Part shown: one piece after another, positions 43,591-51,430 of the stretch
Position numbering within the stretch: the stretch's first letter is position 1
Layout of the letters: each line of letters opens with the position of its first letter
Assembly (NCBI RefSeq): GCF_902859855.1
Contig: NZ_CADIKH010000018.1
Span: 1-64,000 of the forward strand
Direction of reading: 5' to 3'
DNA from: Paraburkholderia humisilvae
Lineage (GTDB): Bacteria; Pseudomonadota; Gammaproteobacteria; Burkholderiales; Burkholderiaceae
DNA length: 64,000 nucleotides
Made by a program: the position numbers and the translations under genes
Notes under the pieces: model-generated
Told to the model about the DNA's origin: nothing
What the model saw: only the letters and a program-made list of their open reading frames with translations
Database searches by the model: none

Positions 43591-44420
43591 ATTCAGGCTT
43601 CCCTAATATCGACAAATGCGTATCGCTTTCTGACCTTGTCGCGCGTGTGCCCGACGGCGCTTCGCTAGGCCTCGGCGGTAGCTTCCTGCATCGCGGCCCA
43701 TTCGCATTCGTGCGAGAACTGATCCGACAGAAAAAACGCGGTATCGAAGTGGTCAAACAGTCGCCCGGCTACGACATCGACATCTTGTGCCGCGCGGGTG
43801 TCGCGAACCGCGCGCGTTGCGGGATCGTCGCGATGGAAGGCAATTTCGGCCTGGCTCCGTACTATCGGAAAGCGGTCGAAAGCGGCGCGCTGAAGCTCGA
43901 GGAGCATGCGTGCGCAAGTCTGACCGCCGGACTGCGCGCCGCCGCTTTCGGTGTGCCGTTCCAGCCGTGCGCGGGATTGCATGGCAGCGACCTGACGCGA
44001 ATCAACAACTGGAAGTGCATTGAAGACCCGTACGGCAGCGGCGTCGCGACGTGGGTGATTCCCGCTATCGCGCCAGACTTCGCCGTTATCCACGCGTCTA
44101 GCGTCGACCGGCAAGGCAACGTGCGTATTGCGGGAACGTATCACTGGGACCGTATCATCAGCCGTGCTTCGAAAAGCGTACTTGTCGTTGCGGAAGCCAT
44201 CTCGGACCAGGATTTCGCGGTTCAACCGGAACTGACCGTTATTCCATACTTCATGGTCGAGGCGTACGCGATCGTTCCGAACGGCGCATGGCCGGGGTCG
44301 TGCTGGCCGAACTACGCGGTCGACTATGCCGCGGTGGAGGCCTATCTCGCCCCTGGCGAAGACGTGCTCGACGCGCATCTTTCGGCCGCACCGGAACAAA
44401 GGAGCGCGCAACATGCATGA
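43587..44420 (+). CDS. CoA-transferase-like alpha subunit (GctA/IpdA type)
   Basis: 277 residues of the class I CoA-transferase alpha family. It starts with the usual SLSDLVARVPDGASLGLGGSFLHRGPFAFVREL, has GYDIDILCRAGVANRARCGIVAMEGNFGLAPYYRKAVESG, and AAFGVPFQPCAGLHGSDL. This family includes glutaconate CoA-transferase and the IpdA subunit of the steroid ring-opening hydrolase. It overlaps the crotonase gene (ATGA) and the beta subunit gene (8 bp), so the two subunits are made together. With a beta subunit lacking the catalytic Glu, hydrolase-type chemistry is more likely than CoA transfer. Confidence 0.85.
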   Translation: MNSGFPNIDKCVSLSDLVARVPDGASLGLGGSFLHRGPFAFVRELIRQKKRGIEVVKQSPGYDIDILCRAGVANRARCGIVAMEGNFGLAPYYRKAVESGALKLEEHACASLTAGLRAAAFGVPFQPCAGLHGSDLTRINNWKCIEDPYGSGVATWVIPAIAPDFAVIHASSVDRQGNVRIAGTYHWDRIISRASKSVLVVAEAISDQDFAVQPELTVIPYFMVEAYAIVPNGAWPGSCWPNYAVDYAAVEAYLAPGEDVLDAHLSAAPEQRSAQHA

Positions 44421-45147
44421 ACAGTGGTCTGGTTTTTCTTATATCGTCACCAATCTCGCACGGTTTATCCGGCCCAACGAGATCACGTTCAGTGGCGTGA
44501 ATTCGACACTGCCGATGCTCGCATGCCTGATGGCTAAACGCGCATACGACTGGGACTTCGTTTATATCAACGTCGCTGGCGGCGTGAACCCGACGCCGTC
44601 GTCCATTCCGCTTTCGAGTTCGGACCCGGTGCTCGCCGAAGGTTCTGCATCGATCTTCGCTAACGAAGATTTTTACGACCTGTGCGCGCGTGGGCGCATG
44701 GATCTCACGTTTCTCGGCGCCGCCCAGCTCGATGGAAGCGGTTGCGCAAACAACTCCTGCATTGGGGAATGGGATCATCCAAAAGTTCGTCTGCCCGGCG
44801 GCGGCGGTGGCGCGGTGATGTTGCCGACCGCACGGCGCGCCTGTACATGGCGTACCGAGCATTCGCGTCGGACGCTGGTACAGAAGCTGGATTTCGTCAC
44901 GTCATGGGGCGGCATGCACGGCGTCGTCACCCCGATTGCCGTGTTCGTGAAACGTGACAACCGGCTCGCGCTTCAGTCGTGGCATCCCGAATCGAGCGTC
45001 GATGAAGTGCGCGAACGGACCGGCTTCGAGTTCGATGCGACCGGTGCCGAGCCCACCCAGCCGCCCAGTCAGCGTGAACAGGACGCTTTGCGTGGCCTCG
45101 ATCCGGATGGTCAGTTTGAACGTGACGCGGCCATTCGCCTGAGGTAG
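44413..45147 (+). CDS. CoA-transferase-like beta subunit, catalytic Glu replaced
   Basis: 244 residues. Class I beta-subunit landmarks are present: MDLTFLGAAQLDGSGCANNS, IGEWDHPKVRLPGGGGGAVM and KLDFVTSWG. In glutaconate CoA-transferase the covalent catalytic Glu54 sits in a VESG segment; the aligned segment here is NVAGG with Val54. A CoA-transferase of the usual ping-pong type is thus unlikely, whereas related IpdB-like hydrolases also lack this Glu. AAAGGAG at 44398-44404 sets the start. It forms a heteromer with the preceding alpha subunit by family precedent. Confidence 0.85.
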   Translation: MHEQWSGFSYIVTNLARFIRPNEITFSGVNSTLPMLACLMAKRAYDWDFVYINVAGGVNPTPSSIPLSSSDPVLAEGSASIFANEDFYDLCARGRMDLTFLGAAQLDGSGCANNSCIGEWDHPKVRLPGGGGGAVMLPTARRACTWRTEHSRRTLVQKLDFVTSWGGMHGVVTPIAVFVKRDNRLALQSWHPESSVDEVRERTGFEFDATGAEPTQPPSQREQDALRGLDPDGQFERDAAIRLR

Positions 45148-45152
45148 CCATC

Positions 45153-46688
45153 ATGCTGAAAAAATCAGACCCGGCAAGTCGCGCGGAAAGTCTTGCTGAT
45201 GCTTTGTGTGCCTTCTGGAGCGAGCCGCAAGTCGGAACGCTGACGGCGCTGGATGACGGCGACCGCTCGCTGACCTACGCCCAGTTGGCGGACATGACCG
45301 CGAAAGTGGCTGCGAACCTGTTCGCGCAAGGTCTCAAGCAAGGAGACGCGCTGGCCATCGCAATGGGACGTTCGCTTGACGCCGTGATCGTGCTGCTTGC
45401 GTCGATCCGGTGCGGTCTATGTCCTTGCGTGCTCGAACCCAAATTGCCACCGGAAGAAATCGGCGAGCGGCTCGCTTTAGTGGCCGCAAAAGGGTTGGTA
45501 TTCGATGCAGCCAATGGCGAACTCGTGCAGGCACTTGAGCTTGAGCCCGGAAACGGCGCGCTCGCTATTGACGTCGCACAGTTGAACAAGCCCATTGACG
45601 CTGCGAGGCAGTACAAGATCGACACCCAATCTCCCGCATTGCTACTCTTTACATCGGGCAGCACGGGGCGACCCAAAGCGGTCGAACTGACGCAATGCGC
45701 GCTGCTAAACAATGCGCTCGGCGTCATTGAGCACACGACGCTTTCCAGGCAGGACCGGTTGCTACACGTAATGCCGATCTACCACACGAATGGGGTGAAC
45801 AATCAGTTGTTCGCGCCATTGCTTGCCGGCGCAACCATCATATTTGCCGAGCGCTTTCGCGCCGAAGACATGCCGGCGCTGATCGAACGCCATCGCCCGA
45901 CCATCATCACCGGCGTTCCGACAATGTACTCGCGGATGTTGTCGCAGTCGTTCAGTCCCGCGATGCTTGCATCGCTGCGGATGGCGCGATGCGGCTCCGC
46001 GCCGATTACGGAAGCGCTGCATCGCGAAGTCGAAGCCAGGCTTGGCTGTCCGCTAGTGGTGTCGTACGGACTGTCGGAGGCCACCTGCACGAGCACGATG
46101 AACCCACCGCACGCACGCCGGATCGGCTCGGTCGGCACGGTGCTGCGCGGGCAATCGGTTCAACTGAGGCAGGCCGACGGCGCGATGACGGATGCCCCTG
46201 GTGTCGAAGGCGAAATATCTATTGCTGGACGAAGTGTGATGACAGGCTACCTGGGCGCGGAGGATGCCACGGCGCGCACGGTCAGCGACGGCTGGCTGCG
46301 AACCGGGGACCTCGGCCGCTTCGACGCAGACGGCTACCTGTATGTAACGGGACGCATCAAGGACGTGATTATCCGCGGCGGTGAGAATCTGTCGCCGCTT
46401 CTGATTGAAAGCGTGATTGTCAGCGAAACGCATGTTCGGGCCTGTTGCGTGGTCGGCAAGCCTGATCACGATCTGGGCGAAGTGCCGGTGGCGGTGGTCG
46501 TGACGGGAAGCGATTCGACACTTCAGGCGCAAGACATTGTCGATTCGGTACGCCGCAGATTGTCCCGCATTTACGTGCCGCACGAAGTTTACTTTGTAGA
46601 CGCGCTTCCAGAAACAGCGGTCGGAAAGGTCGATCGCAAGTCGCTCGCCGGTCTCGTGCGAGACGGCCTCCTGCAAGCCGTGGTTTAG
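45153..46688 (+). CDS. Class I adenylate-forming acyl-CoA ligase
   Basis: 511 residues of the ANL superfamily. The ATP-binding loop is LLLFTSGSTGRPKAVELT near 166-183. The A5 segment is VSYGLSEATCTSTMNPP, the hinge region RTGDLGRFDADGYLYVTGRIKDVIIRGGENLSP is near 386-418, and the C-terminal catalytic Lys is in TAVGKVDRKSL. It activates a carboxylic acid to an acyl-AMP and then to a CoA thioester. Last gene of the operon, 5 bp after the beta subunit. It likely feeds the pathway that the other four genes process; the acid is unknown. Confidence 0.9.
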   Translation: MLKKSDPASRAESLADALCAFWSEPQVGTLTALDDGDRSLTYAQLADMTAKVAANLFAQGLKQGDALAIAMGRSLDAVIVLLASIRCGLCPCVLEPKLPPEEIGERLALVAAKGLVFDAANGELVQALELEPGNGALAIDVAQLNKPIDAARQYKIDTQSPALLLFTSGSTGRPKAVELTQCALLNNALGVIEHTTLSRQDRLLHVMPIYHTNGVNNQLFAPLLAGATIIFAERFRAEDMPALIERHRPTIITGVPTMYSRMLSQSFSPAMLASLRMARCGSAPITEALHREVEARLGCPLVVSYGLSEATCTSTMNPPHARRIGSVGTVLRGQSVQLRQADGAMTDAPGVEGEISIAGRSVMTGYLGAEDATARTVSDGWLRTGDLGRFDADGYLYVTGRIKDVIIRGGENLSPLLIESVIVSETHVRACCVVGKPDHDLGEVPVAVVVTGSDSTLQAQDIVDSVRRRLSRIYVPHEVYFVDALPETAVGKVDRKSLAGLVRDGLLQAVV

Positions 46689-46998
46689 TTTCTGAAGGGC
46701 AAGTGCAATGCAAACGTCGTTGCGCTTGCGAACGCGCTTCGCATTCCACGTCAAATTCACCGGTTACGACCGCTTATGACCGCTTACGCAACGCGCTTGC
46801 GTATTTCGGCAAGGGTGGAATGACATCCCCCTTCTGTCTCGTCGAAGTTTAACTAGCCAATCGACATAAACAATTCGATTATTCAGACTTAGGCACGCAT
46901 TCAATTCACGTGTGTGAAGCATTGCAGAAATGCTTGTTTGCGCACGCATCGCGTACTGGCTAGATTGAACGGAAGCACCTCGAAGACGGAGGCATGTC
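46689..46998. other. Intergenic region with two inverted repeats
   Basis: No gene is seen. GCAAGTGCAA/TTGCGCTTGC (46699-46729, one G-U pair, 11-nt loop) sits 10 bp after the ligase stop and may end the operon, although it lacks a U-tract. AAGCATT-GCAGA-AATGCTT (46917-46935) is a perfect dyad in an AT-richer stretch, 64 bp before the next gene, and is a candidate operator. Confidence 0.5.
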
Positions 46999-47265
46999 AT
47001 GCCGGGTCCTGCATCGTTTTTTCGCCGCACGCTGTTCAGTGACGCATCTCGCCGTGGCGCAATGCTGCGACCGTCCGAGCATACGACCGGCCGCGCCAAC
47101 GTGCCGCCGGATCCGCCGGACGATGAAGCGACGGCGCGCGACCGGTGGAGTCGCACCAGCGCCGAGCGGCTCGAACATATCGCGATGTACGCGCGCGCCG
47201 GCTATTTCAACCTCGGATACACGTACGACATGTTTCATCTCGCGGCGGAACTCCCGCCGGAGTGA
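46999..47265 (+). CDS. Small hypothetical protein
   Basis: 88 residues with a Pro-rich, basic N-terminal half and a C-terminal part (ERLEHIAMYARAGYFNLGYTYDMFHLAAELPPE) that looks like a folded alpha-helical segment. GGAGG at 46988-46992 lies 6 nt before this ATG, whereas an ATG five bases earlier in another frame is too close. No signal peptide or known domain. Separated by 114 bp from the CmcJ-like gene; a link is possible but unproven. Confidence 0.6.
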   Translation: MPGPASFFRRTLFSDASRRGAMLRPSEHTTGRANVPPDPPDDEATARDRWSRTSAERLEHIAMYARAGYFNLGYTYDMFHLAAELPPE

Positions 47266-47379
47266 GCGCCGGCGGCAATCGCGCGCGGCCGTCCCACACC
47301 TGGGCACCAGGTAACGGACAACGCGTCACGTTGCGCCGCGCGTGCAGCATCTGTTTCCCGGAAGTGCGGAGTCAAACCC

Positions 47380-48213
47380 ATGAGCGATATCGTCATCGAT
47401 CAACCCGTGATGGTCGAAGCCGACCTGAAGTATCTCGTCTCGACCGGCGACAAACCGTCGCGTTATATGTACGACCCACCGCCTGACGCATCGGCGCAAA
47501 CTGGCACCTTCGACGCGCACCGGATGCCGATCGTCAACGCGCGCGTCGCCGCGCCGCCGGGTGGCCTGTCGCTCGACCGCAACGGCTTCGAACTGCACGT
47601 GCACACCAGCGCGCTCGACGACTTTTCGGACCCGATCTCAATCAGGTCGGTCTACTATCCGGAGTCCGAGCAGCTGATCAAGCGTCTGACGGGCGCGCGC
47701 CGTGTCGTCATTTTCGATCACACGCTGCGCGACGCAGGCGCGACGCGCACAAGCGGCGTTCAGGAGCCGGTCAGAGCGATTCACAACGATCAGACTTTCG
47801 TGTCGGGTCCGCGCCGCGTGCGCGACCATGTACCGGCGGACGAAGCGGACGAATGGCTCAAGGGGCGCACCGCGATCGTCAATCTGTGGCGTCCGATCGG
47901 CGCGCCGATCGAATCGTCGCCGCTCGCGATGTGCGATTCGCGCAGCATTGCGCCGAACGATCTGGTCCCCATGGATCTGATCCGCCAGGATGGCGGAGTG
48001 GGCGAAGTCTATGCGTTCGCGTTCAGCGCACAGCACCGCTGGTACTACTTCCCGCAGATGACGCCTGACGAAGTGCTGCTGCTGAAAATCTACGATTCCG
48101 CGGGTGACGGTGTTGCACGACTGACAGCGCATACCGCATTCGACGATCCGACATCGCCTGCGGATGCCCGTCCGCGGCAGAGCATTGAATTGCGCACGTT
48201 ACTGCTCTTCTAG
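47380..48213 (+). CDS. CmcJ/NvfI-family putative oxidoreductase
   Basis: 277 residues resembling the CmcJ/AsaB/NvfI family first known from cephamycin and fungal gene clusters. Typical elements are the N-terminal SDKPSRYMYDPP-like segment (here TGDKPSRYMYDPPPD), RVVIFDHTLRDAG, then VHNDQT-like IHNDQTFVSGPRRVRDH and IVNLWRPIGAPIESSPLAMCD, ending with a WYYFPQMTPDEVLLLKIYDS motif. These are mononuclear iron, 2-oxoglutarate-like enzymes by fold; the conserved His/Asp pair is in HND. Substrate unknown; no biosynthetic cluster surrounds it. GGAG precedes the ATG. Confidence 0.82.
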   Translation: MSDIVIDQPVMVEADLKYLVSTGDKPSRYMYDPPPDASAQTGTFDAHRMPIVNARVAAPPGGLSLDRNGFELHVHTSALDDFSDPISIRSVYYPESEQLIKRLTGARRVVIFDHTLRDAGATRTSGVQEPVRAIHNDQTFVSGPRRVRDHVPADEADEWLKGRTAIVNLWRPIGAPIESSPLAMCDSRSIAPNDLVPMDLIRQDGGVGEVYAFAFSAQHRWYYFPQMTPDEVLLLKIYDSAGDGVARLTAHTAFDDPTSPADARPRQSIELRTLLLF

Positions 48214-48478
48214 GCGCACACTCCGGGTTATCTCAGTCACCGCTCGCATTCGCGGGCAAAAGAAGGCGCAAGCAGGCACGGGCGTCGCGCGCGGTCTACG
48301 CGCGAGCCCGCTGCTTCTTGCGCATGTCGTGGCCCGATCTGCGCCGATTTTGCCCGGCGTCGTCTCTCCCGCCTCGTCGTTACACGAACGCAACAAATGC
48401 CTTCTATACTCCCGCCAAAACGGGCTGAACCGACCAGCCTGAATCCAGTGATTGTTTTTGGGGGAGGCAAGCGGCGCG

Positions 48479-49267
48479 ATGGAAACGAAGGTTATCTCAA
48501 ACTGGAGCGCATTCGTGGACCTGTGTTCGTCCCTCGATGGCTGGGCATTTCGGGGACAGCAGGACGCTCGCTGGCATCTGCAAAGCTCGTTGTCGCGCTA
48601 TCTGCTCGCTTATGTCTCTGACCGCGCCGAATGGCCGGCACGCGAAGCGCGTGCGATCCGTATCTTTCGGCGCAAAGCGCACAACTACCTTGCGAATCCC
48701 GAGCTGCTCAACGATGACCTGCGGTGCCTGAGCCTGATGCAGCACCATGGCGCGCCAACGCGGCTGCTCGATTTCACGAAGTCGCCCTTCGTCGCCGCGT
48801 TTTTCGCGCTCGAACGAACCACCACGGATGCCGCGATTTTCGCATTGAACACGCCCGCCCTGTGGCGCAATAGCGCGCGCCCGAAGTCCGCGCCGATGCT
48901 GACGCGCGATGAACTCGATCCGCGCGTGAAAGGCAATCTGGAGAAGTATTTCCTCAGCAACGAGAACGAAGTCATCTGGTTCGGCGAACCTTCGGAAATG
49001 GACGGCCGCCTGATTGCGCAATCCGGCACGTTCGTTGTGCCGGGCGTGATTGACCGGCCGCTGCACGAAATTCTGGACGGCTATGAAAGCGATGCGGAAC
49101 TGCTGCGCAAAATCGTCCTGCCGCCCGTCTTGCGCAGCGATGCGATGCGCTGGCTATATCGGATGAACATTACGAATGCGTCGCTGTTTCCGGATCTTGA
49201 TGGGCTGGCGAAATCCATCGCGGTTGAACTCGAGATGGTCTGGCCAAGCCTGACGTTCGGTTCCTGA
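48479..49267 (+). CDS. FRG-domain protein
   Basis: 262 residues. The FRG domain (PF08867) is recognisable from WAFRGQQDARWHLQSSLSRYL near 21-41, LSLMQHHGAPTRLLDFTKSPFVAAFFALE near 88-116 and the following strand AAIFALNTPALW. The family is named for the F-R-G motif; its function is not established, and it is often found in phages, mobile DNA or variable regions. No membrane segments. The start at 48479 follows GGGGGAGG by about 12 nt; an upstream TTG is less likely. No partner gene is obvious. Confidence 0.82.
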   Translation: METKVISNWSAFVDLCSSLDGWAFRGQQDARWHLQSSLSRYLLAYVSDRAEWPAREARAIRIFRRKAHNYLANPELLNDDLRCLSLMQHHGAPTRLLDFTKSPFVAAFFALERTTTDAAIFALNTPALWRNSARPKSAPMLTRDELDPRVKGNLEKYFLSNENEVIWFGEPSEMDGRLIAQSGTFVVPGVIDRPLHEILDGYESDAELLRKIVLPPVLRSDAMRWLYRMNITNASLFPDLDGLAKSIAVELEMVWPSLTFGS

Positions 49268-49295
49268 GCATAGCGGTGTTGGTTTTTCGACGTTC

Positions 49296-49898
49296 TCAGA
49301 AGCTGAGCGTTTCATGTGCCTTGACGATCTCGCCGGCGATCGTCTCGATCTGTTCGCGCTTGAGCATCGCCTGCGAGCGCAGCAACTGATACGCCTCGTC
49401 TTCCGACACTTTGCGCGCGTCCATCACAATCCGCTTCGCCTGCTGGATCAAACGCAGATTCGCCTGCTTCTGCTCGAGCCGTTCAATATAGCGCTCGCGC
49501 ATTCGCAACGCCTTGCATTGGGTGAGCGCGACGGCGATTGCAGTGAGCAGGCCGAACGAACGGACCGGCGACGGAATAGTCGCGAACGCGTTCAGACGTA
49601 ATACGGCTTCGATCGTGATCGGGTTTTCATACGTGACGACCGGAATGACCGGCGGTGCGGAGTTCGCGCCGAGCCATGGAAAGGTGATCGCGAGTGTCTC
49701 CGGCCGTACCGCCATCACGACGAGGCCGGTGCCCGACGGCAAACTGTCGAGGCGCGGCCAGAACACTTCGACGTCGCAGCCGATACGCTGCAATTGCGCG
49801 AGCAGCTCTTCGCCATCCTGGTCCTGCGGATGAATCACCGCGACTTTCAGCGAGCGCAGATCACGAAGAATCGAGGGCGTCCCGGTTATGCGCTTCAT
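49296..49898 (-). CDS. ANTAR-domain antitermination regulator (AmiR-like)
   Basis: 200 residues. An N-terminal pseudo-receiver domain (LRSLKVAVIHPQDQDGEELLAQLQRIGCDVEVFWPRL) lacks clear phosphoacceptor residues, as in AmiR. It is followed by a coiled coil and a C-terminal ANTAR RNA-binding domain (IQQAKRIVMDARKVSEDEAYQLLRSQAMLKREQIETIAGEIVKAHE). AmiR is held inactive by the amide sensor AmiC and, when released, prevents transcription termination in the amidase leader. Its ATG overlaps the stop of the AmiC-like gene (ATGA), so the pair is coexpressed. The likely target is the terminator at 51391-51430. Confidence 0.92.
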   Translation of the reverse strand: MKRITGTPSILRDLRSLKVAVIHPQDQDGEELLAQLQRIGCDVEVFWPRLDSLPSGTGLVVMAVRPETLAITFPWLGANSAPPVIPVVTYENPITIEAVLRLNAFATIPSPVRSFGLLTAIAVALTQCKALRMRERYIERLEQKQANLRLIQQAKRIVMDARKVSEDEAYQLLRSQAMLKREQIETIAGEIVKAHETLSF

Positions 49899-51082
49899 CG
49901 GGCAGCTCCTGACCGCGCGAACTCGGGATGCGCGGCGGCGGTCCATTCGGGCGTCGTATGCGAAACGACATACGGGTCTGCCTTCACGCGGCCCGGCGCG
50001 CGGCCGATGATGTCGAACTGGCCGCGCGCATTGACGCGGCCGATCAGCGGATGCAGATACGTATGATTGTTGTGCTCGTCGATGCGAACGCGTCCTTGCG
50101 GCGCGTCGTATTCGAGGCCCGGTAGCACACGCAGCAACAGCGTGGGATCGTCCGAGCCGACGCGGCGGATCGCGTCCGCGAGCAGATGCATCTGGAAATA
50201 CGCCGCTTCCCAGCACATGTTGGCCGGCCGGTCGCTGCCGAAGCGGGCCTCGTAGCGGCGCACCGCCGCGAGGTTCGCCGGCGTCCCGATGCTCTGGAAA
50301 TAAGCGGCCGACGTAATGTGCCCTTCTGCCAGATCGTTGCCCATCACCGCGATTTCGGCTTCGCTCGTCATATGGCTCGCGATCGGCATCCGGTACGGGT
50401 CGAGCCCGACATGCGCGAACGCGCGATACAGATGCGGAATGCCTTCGCCAACCACGGTCGAGAAAATGAAGTCGGGCGCCCGTTGCTTGATGCGCTTTGC
50501 CGCATCGAGATAACTTTGCCAGGGCGCATCGAGTGCGAGATAAGTCTCGTCGACCTTCTCGCCGCCGCGTTCGAGAATCAGGTCGCTCATCACGCGATTC
50601 GATTCATACGGGCACACATAGTCTGAGCCGATCATGCTGACGCGCGAACCGAACTGCGTGAGCATGAAACCGGCGAGCGGCAGCGTGTTCTGATTCGGCG
50701 CCGCGCCTGTATAGATTACATTGCGGCTGTATTCGAAACCTTCGTAGGGCGTCGCATAGAAGAGCAGAGCATTGTGCCGCTCGACGATCGGAATGACCGC
50801 CTTGCGCGTGCTCGACATATAGCACCCCACGATGATCCTCACGCGATGCTCGAGAATCAACTGCTTGGCAAGGTCCGCGTAATGTCGCGGCGCGCATTGC
50901 GGATCGAGACGGACGAGCTCGATTTCGCGTCCTGACACGCCACCGGCCTGATTGATCTCCTCGACGGCCAGCACCGTTGCTTGCAACTGCGTAATCTCGG
51001 CAGCGGACGTGACGCCCGAGCGTGAATACAGCACGCCGATCTTGATGGGGGCCGACGCATGGCCCGGCTCGTTGCTAGTCAT
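49895..51082 (-). CDS. AmiC-like cytoplasmic ligand sensor
   Basis: 395 residues of the periplasmic-binding-protein fold closest to AmiC/UrtA: IKIGVLYSRSGVTSAAEITQLQATVLAVEEINQAGG, IVGCYMSSTRKAVIPIVERHNALLFYATPYEGFEYSRN and GSDYVCPYESNRVM. It has no signal peptide (N-terminus MTSNEPGHASAPIK), as in AmiC, which works in the cytoplasm as a ligand-sensing inhibitor of AmiR. It should bind a short amide, urea or related compound. First gene of the regulator pair, divergent from the transport operon whose own binding protein is a paralogue with a Tat signal. Confidence 0.9.
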   Translation of the reverse strand: MTSNEPGHASAPIKIGVLYSRSGVTSAAEITQLQATVLAVEEINQAGGVSGREIELVRLDPQCAPRHYADLAKQLILEHRVRIIVGCYMSSTRKAVIPIVERHNALLFYATPYEGFEYSRNVIYTGAAPNQNTLPLAGFMLTQFGSRVSMIGSDYVCPYESNRVMSDLILERGGEKVDETYLALDAPWQSYLDAAKRIKQRAPDFIFSTVVGEGIPHLYRAFAHVGLDPYRMPIASHMTSEAEIAVMGNDLAEGHITSAAYFQSIGTPANLAAVRRYEARFGSDRPANMCWEAAYFQMHLLADAIRRVGSDDPTLLLRVLPGLEYDAPQGRVRIDEHNNHTYLHPLIGRVNARGQFDIIGRAPGRVKADPYVVSHTTPEWTAAAHPEFARSGAAR

Positions 51083-51286
51083 GAGTGTCAATCGAAATCC
51101 GTTGCTTGTGCGTGCCGCGCTCCGATGGTGCACGTTTGCACAGTCCGCGTGCGGCATAGGCATGCGCACGCGCCGCGAGATGCGTTCCGATAATGCCCGC
51201 TGCGCACCGCGCGGCGCAAGTGATCAATATGCAGCGCGCGTCAGCTAACGGTTCGATGTGCAACGAACGCCGTGCACGATCATGGT

Positions 51287-51302
51287 TGGCATACCAATTG
51301 CT
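51287..51302 (+). promoter_or_regulatory. Sigma-54 promoter of the amide/urea transport operon
   Basis: TGGCATACCAATTGCT fits the -24/-12 consensus TGGCAC-N5-TTGCA closely, with GG at 51288-51289 and GC at 51300-51301 at the required 10-bp interval. Transcription would start near 51313 and give a leader of about 155 nt before the first gene. Sigma-54 implies an activator, most likely NtrC in a nitrogen-acquisition operon. Confidence 0.8.
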
Positions 51303-51313
51303 CTTTAGCTTTC

Positions 51314-51377
51314 GCTGATTCATCGAGCGTAGCGGATCAGCCAACCTCTTTGCGTCGTTCGGGACAAAGGCGTCTCG
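51314..51377 (+). promoter_or_regulatory. Candidate ANTAR-target hairpins in the leader
   Basis: Hairpin 1 is GCTGATTC/GGATCAGC (51314-51341, one G-U pair, 12-nt loop). Hairpin 2 is CGGGAC-AAAGGC-GTCTCG (51360-51377), a 6-bp stem (one G-U pair) whose hexaloop has A at position 1 and G at position 4, the invariant residues of ANTAR-bound loops. Hairpin 1 does not show a clean hexaloop. Together they stand just before the intrinsic terminator. Confidence 0.55.
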
Positions 51378-51390
51378 TGCGGCACCGGCC

Positions 51391-51430
51391 AAAAAAGCCC
51401 GAAACCGGTTCATCCGGTTTCGGGCTTTTT
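51391..51430 (+). terminator. Leader terminator/attenuator before urtA
   Basis: A perfect 12-bp stem GCCCGAAACCGG/CCGGTTTCGGGC with TTCAT loop, flanked by A6 and T5, so it works on both strands. It ends 38 bp before the ATG of the first operon gene and about 80 nt after the sigma-54 start, placing it in the leader. There it would block expression unless an antiterminator acts. Confidence 0.9.

Noticed and set aside
42820..45147. Assignment as true EchA20/IpdA/IpdB steroid enzymes
   Set aside because: Gene order and missing catalytic residues are similar, but the beta subunit is closer in motif pattern to glutaconate CoA-transferase and the other steroid genes are absent.
37936..46998. Genomic island inserted at the tRNA with attL/attR
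   Set aside because: The DUF1444 gene abuts the tRNA, but no integrase and no second copy of the tRNA 3' end are visible in the window, and base composition does not change.
51121..51286. NtrC binding sites upstream of the sigma-54 promoter
   Set aside because: Several TGCAC/GTGCA half-sites occur, but none with the correct spacing and orientation (TGCAC-N7-GTGCA); a motif scan with a trained matrix would decide.
51314..51341. First leader hairpin as a canonical ANTAR hexaloop
   Set aside because: The stem is good but the loop is 12 nt; candidate A1/G4 hexamers inside it lack a closing base pair. Kept only as a supporting structure.
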